Positions 24,365 to 34,846 of a stretch of DNA of 64,000 bases are shown one piece after another. A model generated the notes under the pieces. The model had not been told where the DNA came from, ran no database searches, and was given only the letters and a program-made list of their open reading frames with translations. This DNA comes from Microbacterium sp. SA39 (lineage in GTDB: Bacteria; Actinomycetota; Actinomycetes; Actinomycetales; Microbacteriaceae). Each line of letters opens with the position of its first letter. Position 1 is the stretch's first letter. The DNA lies in assembly GCF_000967865.1 (NCBI RefSeq), contig NZ_JXRU01000037.1, positions 124,001-188,000 of the forward strand, in the 5' to 3' direction. Position numbers and translations under genes: made by a program.

Positions 24365-25342
24365 TCATCGACCGGTGTCGGCCTCGTCGGGGAGGCGCTC
24401 GGACGGGACGATCACGACGTCCTGCACCTTCCAATCGAGCCTCGCGACGCCTTCGGCCGTATCGGTCAGCTCATGGACGGTGACCTTCCGTCGTCGCGGC
24501 ACGACGAACGCCTCGATGTGGAAGACCTGGCCCTGGTCGCGCATGCGCACCGCGGCATCCGACACCCAGGGAAGCCCGCGGAGGTAGGCGACGATCTCGG
24601 CGGCGAGCGGATGCGCCTTCTTGCTGTCGTAGGTGCGGGCGCGCTGATCCATGAGGTCGACGATCGCGGCCTTCGTGTTGCGGAAGCCGTCCCAGATGAT
24701 GCCGAGCGAGATGAACAGGGCCGCGGCGCCGTCGAGCCACCACACTCCGGCACCGACCCCGAGCACGCCGACGATCGAGGCGACGGTCGTCTGCCAGTCG
24801 GCCTTGGCCATATCGGCGTCGGCATACAGCAGCTTGTTGTGAAGCACGGGTGCGAGCTTGGACTTCGCCGGGCCGTAGAAGAACACCGGGCCGATGATGA
24901 CGACTGCCATCACACCGACCATGAGCCAGCCCTGCCAGATCGTCTGGCCGAACAGCACGACGGTTCCGATCGTGGGATGCTCGGCGGCGATGAGGCCGGT
25001 GACGGCCTCGACCGCCAGGTTCACCCCGACCGCCAACAGGGCGACGCCGGCGACGAGATGACCGACACCCATCGCCCGGTGCAGGCCGTACGGATGCTTC
25101 AGGGTGGGGCGCCGCCGCACGAAGATCAGGGCGGTCAAGAACGCGATCTGCGGGATCAGGGAGAGCATGTCCTCGATCCAGGCCGTGCGCATCGCCTGGG
25201 AGTTGCCCACCACGAGAGCGATCACGGCGATCGTGATCGAGGTGTAGACGATGGTGAAGATCTCCCACCGCACCGCCCGCCGGATCGCTTGTTCCTGCTC
25301 TTTCGGCAGGGTCGTCCGTCCGAACTGGTTCGTCTTCGTCAT
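24365..25342 (-). CDS. cation diffusion facilitator family transporter
   Basis: This 325-residue membrane protein has six predicted helices in residues ~25-230 and a cytoplasmic C-terminal domain. ALDA-type metal sites of the family are replaced by IEDML in helix 2 and by DADMAKADWQT before helix 5. HPYG follows helix 2, as in CDF proteins. It should export divalent metal ions such as zinc, iron or manganese. The gene overlaps the preceding lipoprotein gene by four bases (ATGA), so both are co-translated. Confidence 0.85.
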   Translation of the reverse strand: MTKTNQFGRTTLPKEQEQAIRRAVRWEIFTIVYTSITIAVIALVVGNSQAMRTAWIEDMLSLIPQIAFLTALIFVRRRPTLKHPYGLHRAMGVGHLVAGVALLAVGVNLAVEAVTGLIAAEHPTIGTVVLFGQTIWQGWLMVGVMAVVIIGPVFFYGPAKSKLAPVLHNKLLYADADMAKADWQTTVASIVGVLGVGAGVWWLDGAAALFISLGIIWDGFRNTKAAIVDLMDQRARTYDSKKAHPLAAEIVAYLRGLPWVSDAAVRMRDQGQVFHIEAFVVPRRRKVTVHELTDTAEGVARLDWKVQDVVIVPSERLPDEADTGR

Positions 25343-25833
25343 CGGCCGACCTCCTCGTCCAGGAAGGTCTCGAGGGTGGAGAGGAAGGCGTTCTCGCCGA
25401 GCGGCACCAGCATGACGATCTCGCGGCCATCCGCGCCTTCGATCCCCGGATACCCGCGGCTCACCCCGGCGCGCTCGACCCAGGGGGTGTCGGCCGTGAT
25501 GCCGCCGGCGATGAGGTCGAGGTCACCGGCCTCGAGCATCGTGACGAGGGTCTCCTCGGAGGCGACGGTCCAGTCTGTTTCGGCCCGGATGCTGTCGGCG
25601 AACTCGTCGACGAGTTCGACGATGCTGCCGGACGGCTCACCGTCTCTCACCTCGACGAGGTCGCCGTCCGGCGAGGTGCCGACGCGGAGCTCGCTCCCGG
25701 TGACCGCGTCCAGGGTGCCGTCCGGGTCTGTGGGAATCGAGAGTCCGCAGCCGGCGAGGGTGCCGCAGAGCGCCAGTGCCGCGATGACGAGAGCCGTTCG
25801 AGGGAGACGAGGGGAGCGCGGCGAGGTCTTCAC
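25339..25833 (-). CDS. transporter substrate-binding-like lipoprotein (short)
   Basis: This 164-residue protein starts at a GTG and has a signal peptide ending in the lipobox LAGC. The mature part (GSELRVGTSPDGDLV, DLDLIAGGITADTPW, EIVMLVPLGENAFL) resembles one lobe of family 3 solute-binding proteins but is much shorter than the usual ~250 residues. It overlaps the CDF exporter gene, so it may present or sense a ligand for that transporter, or be a reduced binding protein. This functional link is inference. Confidence 0.72.
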   Translation of the reverse strand: MKTSPRSPRLPRTALVIAALALCGTLAGCGLSIPTDPDGTLDAVTGSELRVGTSPDGDLVEVRDGEPSGSIVELVDEFADSIRAETDWTVASEETLVTMLEAGDLDLIAGGITADTPWVERAGVSRGYPGIEGADGREIVMLVPLGENAFLSTLETFLDEEVGR

Positions 25834-25904
25834 AAGTTCAGTGTGCCCCGCGCGCCCTGCGGCTCGCAAAGGCGTTGACGCGCCTGCAGGGCGTCGTGAA
25901 CTGA

Positions 25905-26360
25905 TCAGCGAGACATCGCGGCCGCGGGCGTTCCGGCGCCCGCGGTGATCGCGTCGAGCGCGCGGCGCAGCGACGAGCTGGACGTGTGGGCCGTGTACGG
26001 GAAGTACACGACCTCGACACCCACCTCGGCGAACTCCTGCTCCAGACGCAGGCCCTTCTCGGTGCCGCGCCAGTCGTCGCCCTTGAAGAAGTGCGTGAAC
26101 TGCACATCTCGCCAGGAGTCCATCTTCGACGGCGTGGACTCGACGTAGACGTCGTCGACGAAGGAGATGTGCTTGACGATCTCCGCTCGCTCCGCGGTCG
26201 GGATGACGGGCTCGATGCCCTTCACCTGGCGCAGCATCTCGTCGCTCACGACGCCGGCGATCAGAATGTCGCACTGCTGCTTGGCGTGACGAAGAAGGTT
26301 CAGATGCCCGACGTGAAACAGGTCGAAAGCACCAACGGCATAGCCGATACGCGTCCCCAT
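25905..26360 (-). CDS. glycerol-3-phosphate cytidylyltransferase-like (TagD-type)
   Basis: This 151-residue nucleotidyltransferase has GAFDLFHVGHLNLLRHAK, the HxGH catalytic motif of the cytidylyltransferase family. KGDDWRGTEKG is the downstream substrate segment, and the C-terminal TAHTSSSSLRR provides the ISSTxIR-like motif. Such enzymes make CDP-glycerol or related CDP-alcohols from CTP. A CDP-alcohol phosphotransferase is encoded at 34103 in the same glycan locus, so the two may act in one pathway (inference). Two CTGGGGA-type motifs lie directly upstream, one doubling as the ribosome site. Confidence 0.82.
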   Translation of the reverse strand: MGTRIGYAVGAFDLFHVGHLNLLRHAKQQCDILIAGVVSDEMLRQVKGIEPVIPTAERAEIVKHISFVDDVYVESTPSKMDSWRDVQFTHFFKGDDWRGTEKGLRLEQEFAEVGVEVVYFPYTAHTSSSSLRRALDAITAGAGTPAAAMSR

Positions 26361-26362
26361 GA

Positions 26363-26387
26363 TCTCCCCAGATCAGTATTTCCCCAG
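26363..26387 (-). promoter_or_regulatory. two CTGGGGA-type motifs upstream of the cytidylyltransferase
   Basis: On the minus strand this reads CTGGGGAAA then CTGGGGAGA within 25 bases of the start codon. Related motifs occur at 34089, 47317 and 55431, in front of other surface-glycan genes. Confidence 0.4.
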
Positions 26388-26479
26388 AAGGCGGATCCCC
26401 ATCCGCCGTGCGACTCCCACAGCCGCGATCTTCGAGTGTAGCAGCAACGTGTTCCTCACCCACAGAAACCCATGAAACG

Positions 26480-27700
26480 ATGGATGCCGCAGACCATGCG
26501 CAGGCAGAAGCGGGGGAGCACGTGGGGGCAGCCGTCACGGTCATCGTGCCGACCTTCAACGAGAGCGGAAACGTCGCCGAGCTCGTGGCGCGCACCGCCG
26601 CCGCGCTCGCGGGACGCGACGCCGAGATCCTGTTCGTCGACGACAGCACCGATGACACTCCCGCCGAGATCGCCCGCGTCGCCGCGGACGCGCCGATCTC
26701 GGTGCGCGTGGTGCATCGCGCCGAGAACACGGGTGGCCTCGGCGGCGCCGTGGTCGTGGGGCTGGAAGCCGCGGCATCCGACGTCTGCATCGTGATGGAC
26801 GGCGACCTGCAGCATCCGCCCGAGCTGCTGCCCGCCCTGCTCGACCGGTTCGCGGTCGGCGACGCCGACGTCGTCGCAGCCTCGCGGTATGTCGGCGGCG
26901 GTGACACCAGCGGTCTCGGCACGGCCGTGCGCTTCGGCGTCTCACGCGCGGCGACCTGGCTGACCCGGGCGATGTTCCCCATCCGCCTCGCCCGAAGCAC
27001 CGACCCGATGACCGGATTCTTCCTCGTCGACCGGAGCCGGCTCGACCTCCCGGCGCTCCGGCCGCAGGGGTTCAAGATCCTGCTCGAGATCCTGGCGCGC
27101 ACCGACCTGCGCATCGCGGAGATGCCGATGGAGTTCGGCGAACGGCGGCACGGCAGCTCCAAGGCCAGCATGCGGCAGGGGGCGACCTTCCTCGCCCATC
27201 TCGCGCGCCTGCGCTTCGGCAAGATGTCTCTCTTCGCCCTGATCGGCCTGATCGGTGCCGTGGCGAACCTCGCGATCATGTGGGGCCTGACCTCGGCAGG
27301 CGTGCCCTACGTCTGGGCCGCCATCATCGGTGCCGAGGTCACGATCATCGGCAACTTCCTGCTGCAGGAGCGGTTCGTGTTCGCCGACATGCGGACGGAC
27401 GCCCGGGCGCTCGGCATCCGCTTCGCCACGTCGTTCGCGTTCAACAACGTCGAGGCCGCCCTGCGCATCCCTGTGATGGCGCTGATGGTGGAGACCTGGC
27501 ACATCTCCAGCGTGTTGGCCACGGCCCTCTCGCTGATCGTTGCCTTCTTCGCCCGATTCCTGTTCCACTCGCTCGTGGTCTACGCGCCCGAACGGCGGCG
27601 CAAGTCCGACGGCAGCGTCGGCGAACCGCCCGTCGACACCGCCGCGCAGCGTGTGATCCGCGCGATCGACGTCGAGGTGATGAAACCGGGCGAGCTCTAG
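26480..27700 (+). CDS. family 2 glycosyltransferase fused to a GtrA-like membrane domain
   Basis: This 406-residue protein has an N-terminal GT-A domain like polyprenyl-phosphate mannosyl/glucosyl transferases: VIVPTFNESGNVAEL, FVDDSTDDT, MDGDLQHPP and DPMTGFF. From about residue 250 four hydrophobic helices, starting FALIGLIGAVANLAIMWGL, form a GtrA domain. This fusion typically charges or flips undecaprenyl-linked sugars for surface-glycan modification. The ATG at 26480 is used without a strong ribosome site; a GTG at about 26522 after a G-rich stretch is an alternative. It converges with the rml genes. Confidence 0.85.
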   Translation: MDAADHAQAEAGEHVGAAVTVIVPTFNESGNVAELVARTAAALAGRDAEILFVDDSTDDTPAEIARVAADAPISVRVVHRAENTGGLGGAVVVGLEAAASDVCIVMDGDLQHPPELLPALLDRFAVGDADVVAASRYVGGGDTSGLGTAVRFGVSRAATWLTRAMFPIRLARSTDPMTGFFLVDRSRLDLPALRPQGFKILLEILARTDLRIAEMPMEFGERRHGSSKASMRQGATFLAHLARLRFGKMSLFALIGLIGAVANLAIMWGLTSAGVPYVWAAIIGAEVTIIGNFLLQERFVFADMRTDARALGIRFATSFAFNNVEAALRIPVMALMVETWHISSVLATALSLIVAFFARFLFHSLVVYAPERRRKSDGSVGEPPVDTAAQRVIRAIDVEVMKPGEL

Positions 27701-27704
27701 CCGC

Positions 27705-29120
27705 TCAGTCCTCGTCTGCCGAGAGATAAGCCGCGAGGGCGGCGCCCGCATCGCGCGGGGTCCAGCCGGTCGATTCGATCCGGCCGAGATCGAGCACGCT
27801 GTTGAGCGGGCGCGGGGCGATCGGACCCTCCTGGCCTGCGAAGTACTCGTCCGTCGTCACATCGCTGACCGCCGCAGGGTCGTGGCCCGTGAGCCGGTAC
27901 ACCGCACGGGCGATGCCGGCCCAGGACTGCGCCTCGCCGGCACCGGTCACGTTGTACACGCCGTAGGGCGCCGCCGTCGTCACGAGGTGCCGGATCGCGG
28001 AGGCGAGGTCGGAGGTGAACGTCAGACGTCCGATCTGGTCTCCGACCACGCGGGGGGCGCTGCCGCGCTCGGCGAGCGAGGCCATGGTGCGCACGAAGTT
28101 GCGCCCCTCGCCGATCACCCAGGAGGTGCGGACGATGTAGTGCCGCGGCACCGTGGCGACGATCGCGTCGCCGGCCGCCTTGGTCTGCCCGTACACGCCG
28201 AGCGGGCGCGCCGGGTCGGTCTCCGAATAGGGCCCCTGCTTCGTGCCGTCGAACACGTAATCGCTCGAGACGTGCACGAGCGTGATGCCGTTCTCGGTGG
28301 CCACCCGGGCGAGCGCCGCGACCCCGGTCACGTTCGCCGCCCACGCGTCGGCGCGGCCGTCCGCCGTCTCGGCGAGGTCGACCGCGGTGTAGGCGGCGGC
28401 GTTGATGATGGTGCCGAAGTCACGCCAGTGCCGGGCACCCGCCGGGTCGTCGCGCAGATCGAACTTCTCACGGGTCGCATACTCGATGTGGTCGGCATCG
28501 CCCAGAGTCTCGCGCAGAGCGAGTCCGAGCTGGCCGGCCGCGCCGACCACCAGGGTCTTCCGGGGCCCGATCGGTGTCACATCGGCGAGGCGCGGATGTG
28601 CGAGGTCCTTTGCCGAGATCTCGACCTCCGACAGCAGGATCGGCCAGGCGATCGCGGCGGTCTCGTCGGCGAGGTTGAGGAACGAGTACTCCGCGTCGGC
28701 CGACCAGTGGTCGTTCACGAGGTAGGTGTACGCGGTGTCCGCCTCGAGCGTCTGATAGGCGTTGCCGACGCCGCGGGGCACCAGGATCGCGCGTGACGGG
28801 TCGATCTCCGCCGTGAAGACCGCGCCGAACGTGTCGCCGGCCCGCAGGTCGACCCAGGCGCCGAAGATCCGGCCGGTCGCGACCGACACCCACTTGTCCC
28901 AGGGTTCGGCGTGGATGCCGCGGGTCGTGCCGACGGCGTCGTTGAAGGAGACGTTGTTCTGCACCGGACGGAAGTCGGGGAGTCCGGCGGCGACCATCTT
29001 CTCGCGCTGCCAGTTCTCCTTGAACCAGCCGCGGGAGTCGCCGTGCACGGGCAGCTCGACCAGCAGCAGACCGGGGATGGGAGTCTCGGTCACCGCGAGC
29101 GTCTTGCCGAAGTCGGTCAT
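27705..29120 (-). CDS. RmlC-RmlD fusion: dTDP-4-keto-6-deoxyglucose epimerase and dTDP-rhamnose reductase
   Basis: This 471-residue bifunctional protein catalyses the last two steps of dTDP-L-rhamnose synthesis. Residues ~1-195 are an RmlC cupin: FRPVQNNVSFNDAVGTTRGIHAEPWDKWVSVATG contains the catalytic His, and VPRGVGNAYQTLEADTAYTYLV follows. Residues ~200-471 are RmlD: VVGAAGQLGLAL for NADPH binding, then SSDYVFDGT and the catalytic YGQTKAAGD (Tyr, Lys). The ATG at 29120 is used, with a GTG one codon earlier. It is the last gene of the rmlA-rmlB-rmlCD operon, 7 bases after rmlB. Confidence 0.93.
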   Translation of the reverse strand: MTDFGKTLAVTETPIPGLLLVELPVHGDSRGWFKENWQREKMVAAGLPDFRPVQNNVSFNDAVGTTRGIHAEPWDKWVSVATGRIFGAWVDLRAGDTFGAVFTAEIDPSRAILVPRGVGNAYQTLEADTAYTYLVNDHWSADAEYSFLNLADETAAIAWPILLSEVEISAKDLAHPRLADVTPIGPRKTLVVGAAGQLGLALRETLGDADHIEYATREKFDLRDDPAGARHWRDFGTIINAAAYTAVDLAETADGRADAWAANVTGVAALARVATENGITLVHVSSDYVFDGTKQGPYSETDPARPLGVYGQTKAAGDAIVATVPRHYIVRTSWVIGEGRNFVRTMASLAERGSAPRVVGDQIGRLTFTSDLASAIRHLVTTAAPYGVYNVTGAGEAQSWAGIARAVYRLTGHDPAAVSDVTTDEYFAGQEGPIAPRPLNSVLDLGRIESTGWTPRDAGAALAAYLSADED

Positions 29121-29127
29121 CACTGAC

Positions 29128-30995
<1,868 letters not shown>

Positions 30996-31091
30996 GATCC
31001 CCCTCGTGAAAACGTCGATGTCCGTGGTGGCGTCACAGAGCGGACGGCCATCCCCTGCCGTCCACGACCCCCACAGCCGTATCCGACGACT

Positions 31092-32348
31092 CTATCGGTT
31101 CGGGTCGGGAGGCGCCGAGGCGGGCACGAGCCGACTCGCATCATTCCTGCGTCGACGTCCGATCTCCGCGATCGGGATCGCAGTCAGCGCGAGCAGCAGA
31201 GCGAGGGTGCGCGAGGAGGTGAGCAGCGGACTGAAGAACGTGTCCCATGCGCCGAGGAGCAGCAGCAGGACGGCGAGTCCCGATGCCGCCTTGAGCGAGA
31301 TGCTGCGGGCAACCGCGTACACCGCGCACGCGACGAGCATGACGGAGAAGAGCGCTCCGACCGGGCCGAAGCGCAACCACATGTCTCCGAGCACGGAGTG
31401 GACCTCGTACTGTCGCCCGAACATATAGCCCTCGACGTAGCCGTTGTCGGGGTCGTAGTTCAACTCGCTCATGCCTGTCTTCGCGATCCAGACGTCCTGC
31501 GAGGTCGGCAGGACTCCGCTCCCGAAGCCCTGCGGGCGGTGCGAGATCAGTGCGGTTGCAGCACCGAGTTCCGGGCGCCCTCCGGCGATCAGCGAACCCG
31601 AGGCGTCGATCTGCGCCTGAGTGCGCTGCTGCGCCGCGTCGCCGAGAGCGCCTTCGAGGATCAGGGCCTGCAGCATGCTGAACGCCCCCAGGCTGAGCAC
31701 CGCCAGCAGCACCAGCGTCTGCACCGGGCGCGGGCGCCGCTGTCCGGGCGGCATGAAGATCTGCCACAGCACGATCACGCCGGAGAGAAGCAGGAATGAG
31801 GTCATCGACCGTGAATCAGACGCCAGACAGACCACGGCGAGAGCACCCAGTGAGACGACGTCGAGCCACCGCCTCCGGCTCGTGGAAGCGAGTCCGAGGA
31901 CGATGATGATCACCGGAACCGCGAGAGAGTACTTCCACAGATTGGCGGAATTCCCGCCCGTGAGCGCCACGTTCATCAGCGCCCCCACGCCGAACGCGAC
32001 GGCCGTGGCGCCGATGCCCAGCAGAGTGCGGGCCCAGAGCAGCACGCCGACTCCGCCGGCGAGCGAGAGGAGCGTGAACGTCTGCTCGAGCATCAGCGAT
32101 GTGGAGGTCGGGCGGGTGCCCTCGAAGATCGTCAGCACGCCTCCCCACACGGCGGCGATCGCCGCAAGGGCGAGGAGCGGGCGGATGAAGCGGAACTCCT
32201 TCATCGTCGGCCACCACACCGGAAGCAGTGCCACGGCGGTGAGCAGCGACAGGCTCACACCCGGTCCGAGTTGATAGCGGAACGCGGATGCGGCGGCTGC
32301 AACGGCCGCGATGATCGCCGTGGTGGTGTACTTCTCCAGATGGAGCAT
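31092..32348 (-). CDS. polysaccharide polymerase / O-antigen ligase-like membrane protein
   Basis: This 418-residue protein has about ten hydrophobic helices. A long extracytoplasmic loop (residues ~245-320) contains LISHRPQGFGSGVLPTSQD and YMFGRQYEVHSVLGDMWLRFG. The loop with a conserved His-Ser/Asn segment between helices is typical of Wzy_C/O-antigen ligase proteins. In this locus it is the best candidate for the repeat-unit polymerase. It lies between rmlA and a membrane-anchored accessory protein on the same strand. The exact class is uncertain. Confidence 0.72.
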   Translation of the reverse strand: MLHLEKYTTTAIIAAVAAAASAFRYQLGPGVSLSLLTAVALLPVWWPTMKEFRFIRPLLALAAIAAVWGGVLTIFEGTRPTSTSLMLEQTFTLLSLAGGVGVLLWARTLLGIGATAVAFGVGALMNVALTGGNSANLWKYSLAVPVIIIVLGLASTSRRRWLDVVSLGALAVVCLASDSRSMTSFLLLSGVIVLWQIFMPPGQRRPRPVQTLVLLAVLSLGAFSMLQALILEGALGDAAQQRTQAQIDASGSLIAGGRPELGAATALISHRPQGFGSGVLPTSQDVWIAKTGMSELNYDPDNGYVEGYMFGRQYEVHSVLGDMWLRFGPVGALFSVMLVACAVYAVARSISLKAASGLAVLLLLLGAWDTFFSPLLTSSRTLALLLALTAIPIAEIGRRRRNDASRLVPASAPPDPNR

Positions 32349-32362
32349 GTCGGCTCTCGGGA

Positions 32363-33010
32363 TCAGCGGAGATCCCCGCGGAACACGGCGGTCTTGGCGC
32401 CGAACAGATAGTCCACGGTGAGGGTGACGTCTTCACGAGCGGATTCCGCGATGGAGAACACATACGTGCCCTCCGCGGAATCGCCGGGAGCCAGAGTGCC
32501 TTCGAACGGTGCTCCGCCGGGCTGGGTCAACGCGCCGGCCGGCGCACGGTCTTTGCCGGAATAGGCGTTGACGACGATGTACTCGAGGTCGACCGGCTCC
32601 GTGCCGTCGTTCAGGATGCGGACGGTCGCCCTGATCGCTGGGCCGGAGGTCTCTCCGGCGCTGGTCGCCTCGCCCTGCACGGCCTGGAGGCTGGAGAGCG
32701 AGATCTCGATGCCGTCGTCCGTGACGATCGTCTCGTCGGGGGCGACGGGGGAGAGCTCGGGGAAGGGAGCATCGCTCTCGAGCGGAGCGGGGGTGGGCGT
32801 CTGCGCGGGACGCGGAGCGTCGGGGCTCACGATGTCACGCGGAGGTACAGTCGGCGTGGCCGACGGTGACGGCGATCCCGCCGGGCTGCCCGAGAACAGC
32901 GGCGGGAGGACGAATGCGGCGGCGACCGCCAGGGCGATGACGACGATCAGGATCGTGAGTGGGATCCAGGCCCGACGACGTGTGGGTTCCGACCCCTCGG
33001 CTGCTTCCAC
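32363..33010 (-). CDS. membrane-anchored exported protein with Ig-like domain
   Basis: This 215-residue protein starts at a GTG, has one hydrophobic segment (ILIVVIALAVAAAFVLPPLF, ~19-39), then a Pro/Thr-rich linker and a beta-rich C-terminal domain. That domain (DGIEISLSSLQAV, IRATVRILNDGTEPVDLEYIVVNAY, GTLAPGDSAEGTYVF) resembles DUF4352-like immunoglobulin folds. It is 14 bases upstream of the polymerase-like gene and likely co-transcribed. It may be an accessory of surface-glycan assembly; no enzymatic motif is seen. Confidence 0.68.
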   Translation of the reverse strand: MEAAEGSEPTRRRAWIPLTILIVVIALAVAAAFVLPPLFSGSPAGSPSPSATPTVPPRDIVSPDAPRPAQTPTPAPLESDAPFPELSPVAPDETIVTDDGIEISLSSLQAVQGEATSAGETSGPAIRATVRILNDGTEPVDLEYIVVNAYSGKDRAPAGALTQPGGAPFEGTLAPGDSAEGTYVFSIAESAREDVTLTVDYLFGAKTAVFRGDLR

Positions 33011-33071
33011 CGTATGACCCCCATGACCGATACCGCGCGGTGCCCCGTTGGACGAGGGGCGTGCTCAGAGT

Positions 33072-34004
33072 TTAGACCGAGACCTCGCGGTCTGAACGAG
33101 CCGAGGTCATCAAGCGGCGTCCGTCGCGCACGCCGCGCCAGGCGGCTCGCAGCGGTGGTATCGGACGCAGGAACTGACGGCGCCCACCACGGAGCAGCAC
33201 CTGCCAGGCATTGCGCCCCGCGCTGCGCGACCACGCCTCGGCATCCTTCCGGTCCAGCAGCAGCGCCGCGAAGAGCAGCCGATTGCGGATGTTGTAGTAG
33301 TAGTACAACTCGGATTTCGCCTCTGCACGCTGTCGTGCGGAGCGATGAGTGCCGCCTTCGTCGTGCACCGCGACGGCCTCGTCGACGACCAGGAGCCTGC
33401 CACCGGCCCTGCTCGCACGCACCGAGATGTCGACGTCCTCCCAGTAGAGGAAGTAGTCGTCGTGGAATCCGTCCAGTCGCTCCCACAGCGGGCGCGGAAC
33501 CCACAGGCAGGCGCCGCTCAGCCACGGCATCCGACGGGCGTCGGGCTGCTCCCGTCGCCGCCGCGGACCGCCCATCGAGCCGTCGTCGAGGTAGACGTCC
33601 ATGCCGGCGAACCAGGTTCGTCCGTGCGCGTCCTCCACGCGCGGGGAGGCCAGCGTCATCCCGTCCTGGGTCGCTGCCGCGAGGGCGCGAGTCGAGCGCG
33701 CGTCGATATGCGCGTCCGGATTCAGGAGCAGGACGTCGGTGGCGCCGAGCTCTCCGAAGGCGACCGCGGCGCCCGCGTTGACCCCTCCTCCGAAGCCGGC
33801 GTTGTCCGCCATCGCGACAAGATGCCACCCCTGTCCGGTACACAGGTGCTCGACTCTGACCCGTTCCTCGGGGCTGGAGAGGTTGTCGACGACGATGATC
33901 CGGGCATCGGGCACGGCGGCGGCCGTGGCCGTCAGGTTCTCCTGCAGAAGGCGGGACGACGCGTAGTTGACGACGATGATCCCCAGCACTCGTGACTCGC
34001 TCAT
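33072..34004 (-). CDS. family 2 glycosyltransferase (rhamnosyltransferase-like)
   Basis: This 310-residue GT-A enzyme has VNYASSRLLQENL, VVDNLSSPEERV and DNAGFGGGVNAG, then LNPDAHID with the metal-binding Asp and DDYFLYWEDVDISVRA with the ED catalytic region. This arrangement matches WbbL-type rhamnosyltransferases that use dTDP-rhamnose. The dTDP-rhamnose genes are nearby on the same strand. It is cytoplasmic and membrane-associated through its partner lipids. The acceptor is unknown. Confidence 0.85.
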   Translation of the reverse strand: MSESRVLGIIVVNYASSRLLQENLTATAAAVPDARIIVVDNLSSPEERVRVEHLCTGQGWHLVAMADNAGFGGGVNAGAAVAFGELGATDVLLLNPDAHIDARSTRALAAATQDGMTLASPRVEDAHGRTWFAGMDVYLDDGSMGGPRRRREQPDARRMPWLSGACLWVPRPLWERLDGFHDDYFLYWEDVDISVRASRAGGRLLVVDEAVAVHDEGGTHRSARQRAEAKSELYYYYNIRNRLLFAALLLDRKDAEAWSRSAGRNAWQVLLRGGRRQFLRPIPPLRAAWRGVRDGRRLMTSARSDREVSV

Positions 34005-34088
34005 CGATGGTCCTTCCAGATCGCGACGGATCCGCCCTCCAGGGGTGCGAATGCTGTCGATATAGTGAAGGCTACATTTCGACGCCGC

Positions 34089-34099
34089 CTGGGGGATTT
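34089..34099 (+). promoter_or_regulatory. CTGGGGGATTT motif before the phosphotransferase gene
   Basis: The motif lies 4 bases before the GTG at 34103 and also supplies the ribosome site. An almost identical copy occurs at 47329. A TATAGT -10-like element lies at 34061. Confidence 0.4.
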
Positions 34100-34102
34100 G
34101 TC

Positions 34103-34846
34103 GTGTCAGAGATCCGTGCCGCCATGACGCTGCTGAAGCAGGCGCAGAAGTCGTCGAAAGGCGCGGCGGCGTACTCGCGCTACGTCAACCGACCGCTCGG
34201 GCGTCCCCTCGCGGCGACCGCCTACGTGCTGAAGATGACCCCGACCCAGGTGACGATGGTCAGCGCCCTGTGCACGCTGACCGGTGTCGTGCTGATCGCC
34301 CTGCTCGCCCCGACGCTGTGGTCGTCGATCCTGGTGACCGCCCTTCTCGTGCTGGGCTACGCCCTGGACTCCGCCGACGGCCAGCTCGCACGGCTCACCG
34401 GCACCGGTTCGCTCGCCGGTGAGTGGCTCGATCACTTCTTCGACTCGCTGAAACTCGCCACCATCCACCTCGCCGTGCTGGTGTGCTGGTTCCGGTTCTA
34501 CGAGATCGAGGACCACTGGCTGCTGGTGCCACTCGCGTTCGCCGCGATCGCGAACACCTTCTTCTTCGGCATCATGGCCGCCGACTTCCTGCGGCGCATC
34601 CACCGCCTCCAGGCCCCCGTCCAGACTGCCGAGGCGCCGCGAGAGGCCTGGCGCTCCGGCTCGCTCTACTCGATCGCGGTGATCCCGACCGACTACGGCT
34701 TCCTGAGCCTGGCGTTCGTGCTGCTGTGGTGGCAGGACGGATTCGTCTTCGTCTACACCGCCCTCGCCGCCATCAACGCGCTCATGCTGTGCCTCGCCGC
34801 AGTGCGCTGGTACCGTTCGATCCGCGGATTGGGCGCCGATGCCTGA
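34103..34846 (+). CDS. CDP-alcohol phosphatidyltransferase family protein
   Basis: This 247-residue integral membrane enzyme has about six helices. It contains the family signature D-x2-DG-x2-AR-x8-G-x3-D-x3-D, seen as DSADGQLARLTG then GEWLDHFFDS (residues ~90-120). Such enzymes transfer a phospho-alcohol from a CDP-activated donor to an acceptor alcohol. In a glycan locus that also encodes a TagD-like cytidylyltransferase, it could attach an alcohol phosphate to a lipid or glycan. The GTG at 34103 follows GGGGGA. Its last codons overlap the next gene by eight bases. Confidence 0.85.
   Translation: MSEIRAAMTLLKQAQKSSKGAAAYSRYVNRPLGRPLAATAYVLKMTPTQVTMVSALCTLTGVVLIALLAPTLWSSILVTALLVLGYALDSADGQLARLTGTGSLAGEWLDHFFDSLKLATIHLAVLVCWFRFYEIEDHWLLVPLAFAAIANTFFFGIMAADFLRRIHRLQAPVQTAEAPREAWRSGSLYSIAVIPTDYGFLSLAFVLLWWQDGFVFVYTALAAINALMLCLAAVRWYRSIRGLGADA

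Noticed and set aside
22204..25948. Long plus-strand open frames opposite the MFS, CDF and lipoprotein genes
   Set aside because: They are Arg/Gly/Glu-rich shadows without domains or ribosome sites; the minus-strand genes have clear family motifs.
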